Origin: Hemicentrotus pulcherrimus
Lineage: Eukaryota > Echinodermata > Echinoidea > Camarodonta > Strongylocentrotidae
Direction of reading: 5' to 3'
Length of the DNA: 64,000 bases
Assembly: GCA_003118195.1 (NCBI GenBank)
Contig: BEXV01000135.1
Location: forward strand, 38,712 to 102,711
The number at the start of each line of letters is the position of its first letter. Within the stretch, counting starts at the first letter, position 1. Positions 29,301 through 36,514 of this stretch are shown here, piece after piece. The notes beneath the pieces were generated by a model. It had not been told where the DNA came from. It was given only the letters and a program-made list of their open reading frames with translations, and ran no database searches. Made by a program: the position numbers and the translations under genes.

Positions 29301-32300
29301 AAACCTTCCTCTGTCTGAAAAACAACTTTCTCTGATTCAGAAATAAACAATGTGATCCCAATCACGGTTCTAATTAAGAGAGCTTTGCTATTACTATTAT
29401 TTTCCGCTTTTGATAAAAATATGAAAATTCGAGTATTGTGGTTAATATGGCTTGGTATTTAATGACTAAAATTTGAATCATGGATAAAATCAGTTGCAAA
29501 TTGTACGTTTATATCATACACTAGTTCCAGATACAGTACTCAGCTGTATTAAACCACATGTCTAGGACGTGCTGGTAACTGTTGCAGTTACACGTATTAC
29601 ATTGAGTTATAGAACCCAATGAAACATCATGCAAAAAAAGCCGGTAAAAATGATATTCATACGAACGCCAAGCACTAATTCATTGTGAAAAACAGAATAA
29701 ATGCGTTTTTTTTTCAGATACACACGTTTAGAATTCATGCCAACAATAAGTCACAAAGATAGATCGAGCAAAAATTATCTAGAGTAGGCGAGGGTAGTCT
29801 CTTCTTATTTCTTAAACCCTGCTTTCCCCTCCATGCTGGTTTTAAGATTCGGACAATAATCTACGGATAATCTTTTAGATGTACTACTTCATGTTTGAAA
29901 GATAAACTCCGAGCGCCTGAAGATCTGTTCCATCTTAATGGGGTTGTTACATTTAGCCGTTACATTTAGGCATTACTAAACCGTTGTGTTTCATTAGCAT
30001 TTTATTTATAGAATTGCCCTTTCTTCTTAACGCCAAGCAAATGCAATGGTTTCAGTTCCTTACATCAATATTGATGATCAGTTTCATGAAAGAAAGGCGT
30101 AAAAGCATCTCATACTAATTCATGGAAAATGTATGCAAGATACGATCCTGACAAAACTGTAATGATATCATACACAACAAAGGGATCAATTTTGAAAACG
30201 AATCTGATCAACAGCTCATCTATTACATCACTTTATAAAATTCAGAGTTTTCAAGAATAATAATGCTCAGGCTACTTCTCTGGAATTTGTTCATAAATTG
30301 CTTTTCCATTGATTTATGCCCGGCCTGTTCGTTTTTTTTCTTTTCCTTCCACCCTTTTAGCAAAGAGAGTTTTTACAAATTAATCCCCCAAAGTATAAGA
30401 AGATGTCTTTTTTATCATTCGAATCTTGTATGCACTTCCTAGGGTGTGCACCTTTCAATAATTGAGCAGCTCGCATTGAATACACGCCTAGCCTTTGCCC
30501 ATTCGTTCACCCCATGGTCCCAAGTGTAGAACTTGCCATAAGTAGGCCTTGCCGAAGGCTATGCTAACAATTGCGTCGTTTAAGTTGCTACTGAATAATT
30601 CATCGCAGCTGGGAGAATTCAAGACGCAAAATGGCAAGGCAAATGTCTGTGCTCAGTCGTTCAAATCATAAATAACTATATATATATATATATATATATG
30701 AATGTATAGCACTGGGTATGAGCAGATTATATGATTATAACTTATTCAGTATAAGTCTCCTTATGTACGATTTACAAGAAATTACAGGAAGGATACAGAA
30801 GCTAGTTTAACAGAAATTACGTAGTCAAAGATATGGAGTAATACATGACTATCGACTGCTTTTTCTAGTGTGAGGATTTATAGATCAAATTAAAATTCGT
30901 AAATTGCAAGAAGTAACGCGGTAAGTTAACCGAAAGATCAAGTTAAAAAATACGCAGACAACAAAATAGGGAACCTCACACCCGCATACTACAGGCTGTA
31001 GCGTGCAATAAATTAAAAGGAAACTGATATTTATGATCGTCGATTGTGGCATAAATATTGGAAAAATCTATATTTAAGAAGAAGTAGATTTAGGAGGCAT
31101 ATTTCCATCTTTGGATATCTGTTGACATTAACCATCACTAAGTCGTACATAATCAGAGACTTTATAACCAGACATTTTTCAAACATTCTAAGCTGATACA
31201 TAGCAAAATTGATGAATAGTGTTTATGTTCTGTATATGAGTAAGAGCAGGCTTAGCAAGGTGTGGCATTTTTATGACGTACGTTCCCTCTCTTTATATAC
31301 ACATGGTAGAGTATACATTTCAAATTTGTCTGGCATGGCTAAAACAAACAAAGTCACAAAAGCTTAGTCCAAGAGAAATTTATGTGTTTACCTATAAATC
31401 CAATATAATGGTTTTTCAACAGGCGATGGCAATATATTACCCATGCTTTTGTTGTACATGTTCTTTCCTATTTCCTATTGGACATGGACATTTTATACTG
31501 ATTGGCCTGCCAAAGAGAAGATTTCGATGAACACTTGTTTTTGCAACAATCTGAAATTATCACCGCCATCTTTCATTAGGGTTATGGAGAATGTGTTGGC
31601 ACCTACCATGATTGCTTCTGTAACGCGAACCGGGATGCGTGTGAGGGGTGTCGCCATAGAGGGCAGAGGAAAGGCAAGGGGTAAGGTTTAATGTCAAGTA
31701 AGCCTTCAAACTTCAAAGAAGCAAGTGGTGAAGGGTAATACAAAGGGGTGAGCAGTTTGTAAAGGGGTAAGACAGAGACGCCAGGAATAAGTATAGGGGT
31801 AATAAGTGGTAGGTAGAAGGGTAATAAGTGGTAGGTAGAGAGGTAATCGAAAGATGACGGTCGTCTGTAGGGGGCGTTTCACAAAGCCTTTTTTCTATGA
31901 CAAATCTGCTGATACCCAATCAGAAGCAAGGATTTCAGTAGCTTATAACAAAAACCGTCATTTGTTACTGATGACAAGTTGTGTGAAACGAACCCCCGGG
32001 AGTGGGTAGAAGGGTAATAGAGAAAGGTCAGTAAAGGGGGAGAGGGGTAGGTACATTCCACACTCCTTTGCATCAATCGCTTTAGGTCCTTTTTTTTCTT
32101 CAAATGATAAATGATCCAAAAGCTAACAGTAGATGATAAATACCTGACTAACGTTATGTTCATGTTAAAGAGCAAGAAAGGTGATTGTACCTATGTTCAT
32201 TCCCAGTTCTACCAATAATAGGACATTAGGAAGCAAACCTTAAACAAATCGCCTTTACTCATGGTTTGCGTAACGTCCATGGACAGTTTTTGCAAACAAT

Positions 32301-33493
32301 TCGAATACCTTGAAACAACAAGATGTGTAAACATTGACAATACGTACGAGTTTTTTTATAATTAATTTCCTTTACCTTGCTTCATCTTGCTTGAGGGTAT
32401 CTAAGACAGAGGCAGCATACTCCAAGTTCTCTTTGAGGTACTTCTTCGATATCTCCTCCCTCTCTAACCTTAAGACCAGACTGCGCAGGCGTAAGGCAGC
32501 TAGAACGGCCCCTTGTGGCGAGGTGGCAGGGGGCATGGACTCGCTGACTTCAAGATCAATGCTAGCTAGGGACTCTTCGTCCATCGATTGTGATTCCTGC
32601 CGCCTCAATCTCCGTTTTGTGTCTGTCTTTTTTATTATCCTATACTCCATTTCTGCATTAGGCGAGGTAGAGAAACGAAACCAAAAGACGAATGTATTTT
32701 ACTGCTAAGGTAACTTTAAAACTGCTCTACTTGCTAATTTCATAAACGTACTAAACACATTCCGAAAAAATAGGGAACAAATTTGCACCCAACGTACAAT
32801 AGCAGTACCCTACAATAAGGGGTACAAATTAAAAAATTTAAGGTGAAATTCTGCTCCCTGTACGGGAATGATACAGCAGGAACCATAAGACGAACAAGTC
32901 TTTACCTTTAAGAGTGCAGATGAACCCTACCATTTTTCATTTCACTCCTTCAAACCTTTTTTTTTTGGGAGGGGGGGGGGGGGNNNNNNNNNNNNNNNNN
33001 NNNNNNNNNNNNNNNNNNNNNNNNNNNNNNNTTCAAGTTATTTGTATACTTATTAAGTGAACTAACGCTGGCCTTGATCAACATTCAAAACAAGGTGTAT
33101 AATGATACGTTGGTAAAATTAAACAAAGATTGTCAATGTCAGTGGTAATTAATCGATTTCTAGCTAGGCTTTGAGATAAGTTCTTATAGCAGCTCAGTTT
33201 TCCAGATCAAGTATTTTAAAAATAAGACCAGTTAACGAATTGGGGTATTTGTTCACTTCACCTGGTTCAGGTCTAACCAAGTGCGTGGTATGGTATGAAG
33301 ATGCGAGTTACAAACTTGGTTAACTTGTCTAAGATGTTTATCGGGAAAATTTGAAAACGCATTGCTAACATATTTGCATCATTTGTAGAAATAACAAATT
33401 CATTAAAAATGTACTCACTCTTTCCCTCCACTCTCGCTCTAGGACTGCCAGGGCTTTCCTTATTTGCATTTGCATTGTTCGGTGGATTGGCGA
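3380..33493 (-). CDS. PDE1: PDE1, Ca2+/calmodulin-dependent 3',5'-cyclic nucleotide phosphodiesterase, partial gene (six exons, join 33493-33419, 32652-32376, 27412-27227, 26218-26152, 9295-9179, 3520-3380)
   Basis: Cytosolic enzyme that hydrolyses cAMP and cGMP to 5'-monophosphates and is switched on by Ca2+/calmodulin. Six minus-strand exons, each bounded by AG and GT, join in one continuous frame to 288 residues. In order: a polar N-terminus (1-65), a calmodulin-binding-like basic helix (about 75-90, LRLRSLVLRLERE), the PDE1-specific stretch KENLEYAASVL, an acidic linker, a second regulatory block ending EKPRFRSIVQAL, then the start of the catalytic domain (DDWSFDIF, GYSKYGNPYHNLLHAAD). 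As remembered, vertebrate PDE1 has the same order and introns at equivalent places. The family is roughly 500-700 residues, so about half is present. The HD metal ligands and the substrate-binding glutamine must lie past position 1. The initiation exon was not found. Family assignment is secure; orthology to PDE1A, B or C is not claimed. Confidence 0.96.
3521..9178 (-). other. PDE1 intron between exons E and F (5.66 kb)
   Basis: AT-rich intron. It holds trinucleotide repeats (GTA/GTC at 3604-3683, GGT at 4876-4906), an 11-base G run (6238-6248), a full CRE octamer (5964-5971) and purine-rich sequence around 5590-5760. No convincing exon or transposon with identifiable ends was seen. Confidence 0.75.
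3604..3683 (+). repeat. (GTA)n/(GTC)n trinucleotide repeat
   Basis: GTAGTA repeats interrupted by GTCGTC. The Tyr/Asp-rich minus frame across it is an artefact. It lies close to the 5' side of PDE1 exon F. Confidence 0.9.
9179..9295 (-). CDS. PDE1: PDE1 exon E (117 bp), start of catalytic domain
   Basis: Acceptor CCATTACAG, donor GTCAGT; phase 0 at both ends, 39 codons (residues 203-241). It encodes TIDDWSFDIFLLDTETDGH, then ALKFLATEVLSRYDLQTKFK. This matches the class I PDE entry segment (DxWSFDVFxLN...HxLKFxxYELxxRYxLxxxFK in PDE1). The donor is GTCAGT rather than GTAAGT, a mild deviation. Nearly 17 kb of intron separates it from exon D. Confidence 0.96.
9906..10881. mobile_element. hAT-like non-autonomous DNA transposon with 8-bp target-site duplication
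   Basis: Ends TAGTGGCGAAGC and (reverse complement of the right end) CAGTGGCAAAGC form an imperfect terminal inverted repeat. Flanks are ATGACAAC (9898-9905) and ATGACAAA (10882-10889), an 8-bp duplication with one mismatch, the size expected for hAT. The interior is 976 bp with no transposase-like frame, several G runs, 'GCGAGCGAGCGA'-type stretches near 10014, 10221 and 10726, and an internal hairpin at 10128-10157. The superfamily call rests on duplication length and end sequence only. Confidence 0.75.
10128..10157. repeat. Hairpin with perfect 12-bp arms inside the hAT-like element
   Basis: GATATTCGGGCA and TGCCCGAATATC around the loop ACCAGG. Pairing extends outward with one mismatch. 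Probably a subterminal structure of the element. Confidence 0.8.
12800..13206 (+). mobile_element. TTAA-flanked MITE, copy 1
   Basis: TTAA at both ends, with terminal inverted repeats AGGTAAAGACTAGTATTGG and (reverse complement) AGGTAAAGACCAGTTATGG. The right half from about 13004 (GTAGTCCCATATACATC onward) is shared with three other copies in the window. The left half is unlike theirs. TTAA targeting suggests piggyBac- or Kolobok-type transposition. No transposase. Confidence 0.8.
13748..14605 (+). repeat. Cluster of (GA)n microsatellites
   Basis: Separate GA tracts at about 13748-13772, 13827-13882, 14350-14388 and 14496-14600. The last has a higher-order unit: TGTGAGAGAAAGAGAGAG occurs twice, about 30 bp apart. 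On the PDE1 sense strand these are (CT)n. The frames through them are artefacts. Confidence 0.9.
15630..15905 (+). mobile_element. tRNA-derived SINE with perfect 12-bp target-site duplication
   Basis: The 5' part has an A-box (TGGCTCAGTCAGTAGAGCG, about 15646-15664) and a B-box (GGTTCGAACCCC, 15691-15702) at tRNA-like spacing. A loop CTCACAA between them is like a Val (CAC) anticodon loop. A tRNA-unrelated body follows, then an ATT-repeat tail. The 12-mer TTCTCCCCCAAA occurs immediately on both sides (15618-15629 and 15906-15917). tRNA-derived SINEs such as SURF1 are known in sea urchins; family identity is from memory and untested. RNA polymerase III would transcribe it on the plus strand, against PDE1. 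Confidence 0.9.
20933..21044. mobile_element. Small MITE with 17-18-bp terminal inverted repeats and TAATA duplication
   Basis: GGGACTTTTAGATTCGC on the left is matched by GCAAATCTAAAAGTCCC on the right (one mismatch). TAATA lies directly on both sides (20928-20932, 21045-21049). Total 112 bp, no coding. The interior has GACGTCAT and GACGTCAC in a partly palindromic arrangement. Superfamily undetermined. Confidence 0.8.
23461..24000 (+). pseudogene. Non-LTR retrotransposon (LINE, L2/CR1/Jockey-like) 3' fragment: reverse transcriptase C-terminus and 3' UTR
   Basis: Frame 1 from 23461 reads VHDYPTRHAFSYHLPRTRTRFA then stops. After a frame change, 23562 onward reads YTGPKFWNSLDSVIKRSVG and then VFRRKLKCCYLN. 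This is the typical extreme C-terminus of LINE reverse transcriptases (HNYNTRNA...YHLPRxRT...GPKxWNSLPxxI...F+xxLK). Upstream RT motifs are absent, so it is 5'-truncated. The 3' UTR ends with a 9-bp stem GGAGCCTAT/ATAGGCTCC (23958-23966, 23989-23997) just before the next MITE. Broken by frameshift and stop; inactive. Confidence 0.8.
24011..24393 (+). mobile_element. TTAA-flanked MITE, copy 2
   Basis: TTAA at both ends; ends AGAGAAGGTTGAGTTCTGG and (reverse complement) AGATGAAGTTGAGTTCTGG. The shared right half starts near 24204; the left half is unrelated to copies 1, 3 and 4. It abuts the LINE 3' end on its left and lies about 200 bp before copy 3 in the same orientation. Confidence 0.8.
24595..24985 (+). 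mobile_element. TTAA-flanked MITE, copy 3
   Basis: TTAA at both ends; ends AGAGAAACTCCAGTACTGGT and (reverse complement) AGATAAACTTTAGTACTGGT. The right half from about 24790 is the common module. The left half (AATCAAACGAAACTTACACT and following) matches copy 4 and looks like the intact form for comparison. Confidence 0.82.
25438..25482 (+). repeat. (GA)n microsatellite
   Basis: GAGA tract in AT-rich intron; a second purine-rich stretch follows at 25970-26040 with a G run. Confidence 0.85.
26152..26218 (-). CDS. PDE1: PDE1 exon D (67 bp micro-exon), linker into the catalytic domain
   Basis: Acceptor CATTTTAG, donor GTAGGT. The first base completes the split Arg codon from exon C; the rest gives MFRRTSATAGTVLPAKVIQIFK in two conserved parts (MFRRTS and PAKVIQIFK). 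It lines up with the vertebrate MYRK/MFRR...VIVTLK region at the same intron positions, as remembered. It ends in phase 0. The upstream intron (26219-27226) is nearly filled by a long inverted-repeat array, which could affect how this short exon is recognised. Confidence 0.93.
26219..27226 (-). other. PDE1 intron between exons C and D (1.0 kb), mostly a foldback repeat array
   Basis: Short intron with good splice sites at both ends. About 26590-27150 is the TTACG/CGTAA inverted array. The remainder is AT-rich flank, including a small 10-bp tandem AGTTGAACTG near 26440-26460. Confidence 0.85.
26590..27150. mobile_element. Foldback-type inverted array of about 10-11-bp units (TTACG left arm, CGTAA right arm)
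   Basis: The left arm (about 26590-26786) has some 13 TTACG pentamers spaced mostly 10-11 bp apart and no CGTAA. After an AT-rich centre (26787-26841) the right arm (about 26842-27150) has some 14 CGTAA and essentially no TTACG. Units resemble TTACGGATTA and ACTCGTAATA. The arrangement recalls foldback transposons with subrepeat-built arms; TU elements of sea urchin are of that kind, with longer units as I recall. The centre holds a TATAAAAG box (26792-26799). No coding region. Confidence 0.75.
27227..27412 (-). CDS. PDE1: PDE1 exon C (186 bp), autoinhibitory/second calmodulin region
   Basis: Donor GTAAGA; acceptor in a CTCTCTCAG context. Encodes residues 119-179: an acidic segment (HEEEDDLSEVTSDEVPEQV), RHWLTSTFSRQ, then EKPRFRSIVQALRTGLFID. 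The last block matches the conserved PDE1 segment EKPxFRSIVHAVQAGIFVER, which in mammalian enzymes carries inhibitory and calmodulin-binding determinants. The acceptor is a tandem CAG-TAG, so the exon may start at 27412 or 27409, with or without one Ser. The exon contains a TGACGTCA octamer at 27364-27371 as part of its codons. Confidence 0.96.
28302..28309. promoter_or_regulatory. Full CRE octamer in a GTGACGTCAC palindrome
   Basis: One of eight exact TGACGTCA octamers: 3421, 5964, 21235, 27364, 28302, 35914, 44879 and 53005 (start positions). Those at 3421 and 27364 are inside PDE1 coding exons. CREB/ATF binding is inferred from the motif alone. Confidence 0.4.
31680..32055 (+). repeat. G-rich imperfect minisatellite (GGGTAATA/AAGGGGTAAG-type), with a 22-bp tandem pair
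   Basis: Many variants of GGGGTAA and GGGTAGAA. A clear 22-bp tandem (GGGTAATAAGTGGTAGGTAG) lies at 31797-31839. A MITE interrupts it. A related stretch (AAGGCAAGACAGAAACGCC) appears at about 61283-61318, so the sequence may be dispersed. Confidence 0.6.
31870..31998. mobile_element. Small MITE with GGGGGCGTTTCACA-type ends
   Basis: The left end GGGGGCGTTTCACAAAGC mirrors the right end, whose reverse complement is GGGGGTTCGTTTCACACAAC (imperfect inverted repeat). About 129 bp, AT-rich interior without coding. It is inserted inside a G-rich minisatellite, so the target duplication is hard to define. Confidence 0.65.
32376..32652 (-). CDS. PDE1: PDE1 exon B (277 bp), calmodulin-binding and N-terminal regulatory region
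   Basis: Acceptor TAATGCAG and donor GTAAAG; phase 1 in, phase 2 out. The exon encodes about residues 26-118. An early basic cluster (TKRRLRRQES) sits beside a Ser/Glu-rich stretch (SQSMDEESLAS) that could be a basophilic-kinase target. Next comes the amphipathic basic helix LAALRLRSLVLRLERE, which fits the first calmodulin-binding site of PDE1, then KENLEYAASVLDTLKQDEA, which closely matches the PDE1 signature around LKKNxEYAASVLE. A Met at 32650-32648 lies two bases inside the exon and could start a shorter isoform. The in-phase upstream exon argues that it is internal here. Confidence 0.93.
32653..33418 (-). other. PDE1 intron between exons A and B, containing an assembly gap
   Basis: The 766 bp shown include 48 Ns (32984-33031) directly after a long G run, so the true length is uncertain. 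No coding segment was seen in the visible part. Confidence 0.65.
32984..33031. other. Assembly gap
   Basis: 48 Ns directly after a run of Gs. The true size is unknown. Confidence 0.98.
33419..33493 (-). CDS. PDE1: PDE1 exon A (75 bp), N-terminal low-complexity segment
   Basis: Internal exon. It follows a strong polypyrimidine tract ending TTCTCCAG and ends before the donor GTGAGT. It encodes an Ala/Asn/Pro-rich stretch (ANPPNNANANKESPG) followed by a basic SPRARVEGK. It starts with the last two bases of a split codon and ends with one base, which matches the phase of the next exon (A plus AA gives Lys). The open frame continues upstream to a Met at 33575, but that part translates the polypyrimidine tract (FYFFCSP), so I read it as intron. 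N-termini of PDE1 vary between isoforms, so no homology is expected. Support is splice signals and phase only. Confidence 0.7.
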
Positions 33494-34095
33494 CTGGAGA
33501 ACAAAAGAAATAAAAAGAAGTGGAAGAGATTAAATAAACGGTGAGACAATCACTGTGGTATAGTAACGCAGACAAACATCATCATGGTTGTAAACAACGA
33601 GGGTTAACGTGTACAGTCCTGAAATCGGTGACAACACGGTATAAACATCAACACAGTATGAAGAAAAAAACAACATACGTATTCCCTGTGAAGCAGTAAA
33701 ATACTAGATAAAGTTAATAATATCATTGCATAACAAGTTATTCTTGTGGACCGCCAAGAGGGTCAATTCTGAAAGACATGAACACTTTACAAATATCCAT
33801 TATTATTACTATTGCTTTAAAAAAAATACTTGATATAGAATTACGAGGATGATCGATCAGGTCAATGCACAAATCAATCGAACTATTCGCCAACAATTTA
33901 GCATTGTATCAATACGGCAAATACAGAACTAGAACCACTCAAATTAGGGATGGGAGGTCCTGGTCATTCTTGAGACCTTCGATGATATCTGTTTTCTGGT
34001 TCAAACAACCATTCTACTACTTAAAGCAATTTTAAATTAACATGAGACGAATATGTCTTGAAATGAAATTCCATTTCCAGAACTCAACGTTAGCT

Positions 34096-34521
34096 TTAAA
34101 GATAAAGTTGAGTTCTGGTCATCATAATGCATTGTGAAAGAAAAGGTGTGGAATGGATCAGAAAAAGTTGATCATGTAGCATATTAGTATTGGTGTGTAC
34201 TGCAAGGTTCTGGAGTCATCAAAATCATACTAAATTTGGACCAGGCTTGGTAAAGTAACAAGCACTGTACACAGAAATATGTATAGGGGACTACACACCT
34301 TGATTAAATCAAGGTGTGTAGTCCCATATACATATTTCTGTGAAATATGTAACAATTTTCTTTGTATTTCTATGGTCATTACCCAGCCATTATACATTTT
34401 CTACCAAACTTGTTTGGCAAATGAGATTTATTTGTAAACTTGAACATTCAGTGTAAGTTTCGTTTGATTCTGTGAGAATTTTATTTCCTTTTTTTTAACC
34501 AGAAATCAAGTTTATCTTTAA
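34096..34521 (-). mobile_element. TTAA-flanked MITE, copy 4, with an internal palindromic insertion
   Basis: Inverse orientation to copies 1-3. TTAA ends, with AGATAAAGTTGAGTTCTGGT on the left and a degraded match on the right. Both halves match copy 3, but the centre (34270-34342) carries an inverted duplicate of the start of the common module, giving 36-bp arms around a single base. Confidence 0.82.
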
Positions 34522-34794
34522 TCCTGAACATTCAATGTGTCGCTAAGTTAAGAATGGACTCCCTGTCGGTGATGGGCATTCGGTGTCATGGCCTAGCCCA
34601 TGTATGGGGTGTGTATGTGTTTTGCATTAGTGTCATTGATTTCAGCGCGGCAACCACAATGAAGGTACCCGGGAAAACACCTGTTCGAAGATACCTCGCA
34701 TCGCCAGGATGAGACATGGAGAGATATCACATATTGATCCATTTGGCTTGCATTTGTCACTGATGAATCTCTCCGGGGCATACGAGCGTGGGGA

Positions 34795-34893
34795 TGAGAG
34801 AGAGAGAGAGAAGGGGGAGGGAGAGAAAGAGGGAGAGAGAGATAGAGAGACAAAAAGAACTACAGAGAGAGAAAGAGATATAGAGAAAAAGAA

Positions 34894-34926
<33 letters not shown>

Positions 34927-34929
34927 AGG
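34795..34929 (+). repeat. (GA)n-rich microsatellite
   Basis: Purine-only stretch of GAGA with GGA and AAA interruptions. The long frames on both strands are low-complexity. Confidence 0.9.
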
Positions 34930-36165
34930 AGAAGGGGATGGAGGGTTCAGGGAACTCACTCTTTTTCCATTATCAAGTCCTAACTTATCTTTATAAATCA
35001 AAATTTCTTTTTACTCCACCCTTGACTTTAGAAAAGTGTAGATTGAGACAGGAATAAAACATTGACGTAAGCTGAGAAGTATTGACAACATTATATTACC
35101 TTTCCATTGTATTACATCGCTCTTGAATAAAGGAAGACAACAAATAAGTATAATTGTGATTGTGTAGTTTCATAAACGTGAAAAATGTGTCACAACTTTA
35201 TAATATATTGTAATGTTTACGCCACATATGATTATCAAATTCTCGACATTTTCCTCAATCGCCTTAATGTTTCGTTAAGATTATCTACAAAATATCAGGA
35301 GACGTTTTACATTTGTCACAAGCAGGCATGCGTCAAGTGTGGAGTAATTTTCCACGTTAATTCAGATCAATTGAATGGAGCAATAAATATTGCCCTGCAG
35401 ATATACACAAATGCATGTCAATACATTCATCAGGGCGTCATTGGAAGTGATAATATACAAAACGAGAGCCCATAACAAAAGCCTTTCTTATATGGAGGTG
35501 ATCCTGCCATCGACAGTTTTGCCTCTGGCATTATGCATAATAACGCTCTCATATTTTCCAATTTATTCGCAATGATGTGTTATATAGGACACTCGAAATT
35601 GCCTATTTACACAGAGTCACTTTCACTTAAAAAAACGCAATGGAATAAAATTCAACTTTCGATAGAGAAAAAAAAAAACAACCTCGGTTTTATGTGTGAG
35701 GACCTATCTCCACCAGACAGAACGCATTGATACGAGTTGGACGGTCCATGGCGACTGATCACGAATGTAGATTTATATACGACGCATGCAGTGTTACGAT
35801 CTATGAATAAAAAACATACCAGCAGCCATATTATTTCAATCTTGGAGCAACTGCATCTGTTCCCTCCATGTGCCCCCCGCCAAATAGCCCGGGGCCCAGT
35901 GCGTATACGCCAATGACGTCAGTCCATCACGTGTCTCGTTTCTTGGCGCACTTATTATGATATTTACGCGGGTTATACGGTTCGACGTTTTTTTTTCTTC
36001 TTGCCTGGGACTGAAAGTATGATAGGCTACGGGGAAAAGAGTAATGAGGTTTTCCCCTGGCTCAGGCTCAGAAGTAAGCTCGAATCTCACTGGAATAATA
36101 AGCATTGAAGTTGCACCATTATCTCTCTATAACAAAATCAGCATACAAAGGTTTAAAATCATACA

Positions 36166-36218
36166 TTTATCAAAGTAGTACAGTTAAATAAGTTATTTAA
36201 CTGTACTACTTTGATAAA
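36166..36218. repeat. Perfect 53-bp palindrome (26-bp arms, 1-base centre)
   Basis: Arms 36166-36191 and 36193-36218 are exact reverse complements around G36192. No TTAA or TIR context; flanks are AT-rich. Confidence 0.9.
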
Positions 36219-36479
36219 ATAACCCTCCCTTGTTCGAACTGATAAAAATGCAAGCATTCTAAGAAAAGAAGAACAACCGTCCCTCATTTTCTCCTTAGTA
36301 ATGAATTCAAAGGTCATATGAATGATACTAACAATGATAATAATAATAAATTTTATTATACAAAATATATCTTTTAACGTTATTTCCATTTCATAACTGA
36401 TCATACCGTCGATAAATAAATCTTCCCTGTAAAAAATACTTTCGTTATAACACTATTAGTGTTGATTGATAAGTGCAAG

Positions 36480-36480
<1 letters not shown>

Positions 36481-36511
<31 letters not shown>
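36481..36511 (+). repeat. (TA)n microsatellite
   Basis: About 15 TA units. Similar (TA)n tracts are at 25033-25054, 30676-30699 and 56177-56212. Confidence 0.9.

Positions 36512-36514
<3 letters not shown>

Larger units (their letters stand above)
27413..32375 (-). other. PDE1 intron between exons B and C (5.0 kb)
   Basis: AT-rich. Contains a C run (about 28157-28165), a GTGACGTCAC palindromic CRE (28302-28309), a (TA)n tract (30676-30699), a G-rich imperfect minisatellite (31680-32055) and a MITE inside it (31870-31998). No additional exon is expected from the PDE1 alignment. Confidence 0.75.

Noticed and set aside
33494..33575. Upstream Met giving a hydrophobic, signal-like N-terminus to PDE1 exon A
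   Set aside because: The hydrophobic residues come from the polypyrimidine tract before a good acceptor, and PDE1 is cytosolic.
34642..35001. Overlapping long frames on both strands
   Set aside because: Both are translations of the GA tract at 34795-34929.
35836..36105. 89-codon minus frame in a GC-richer patch with a CRE
   Set aside because: No domain and no splice context; the patch may be regulatory but evidence is thin.
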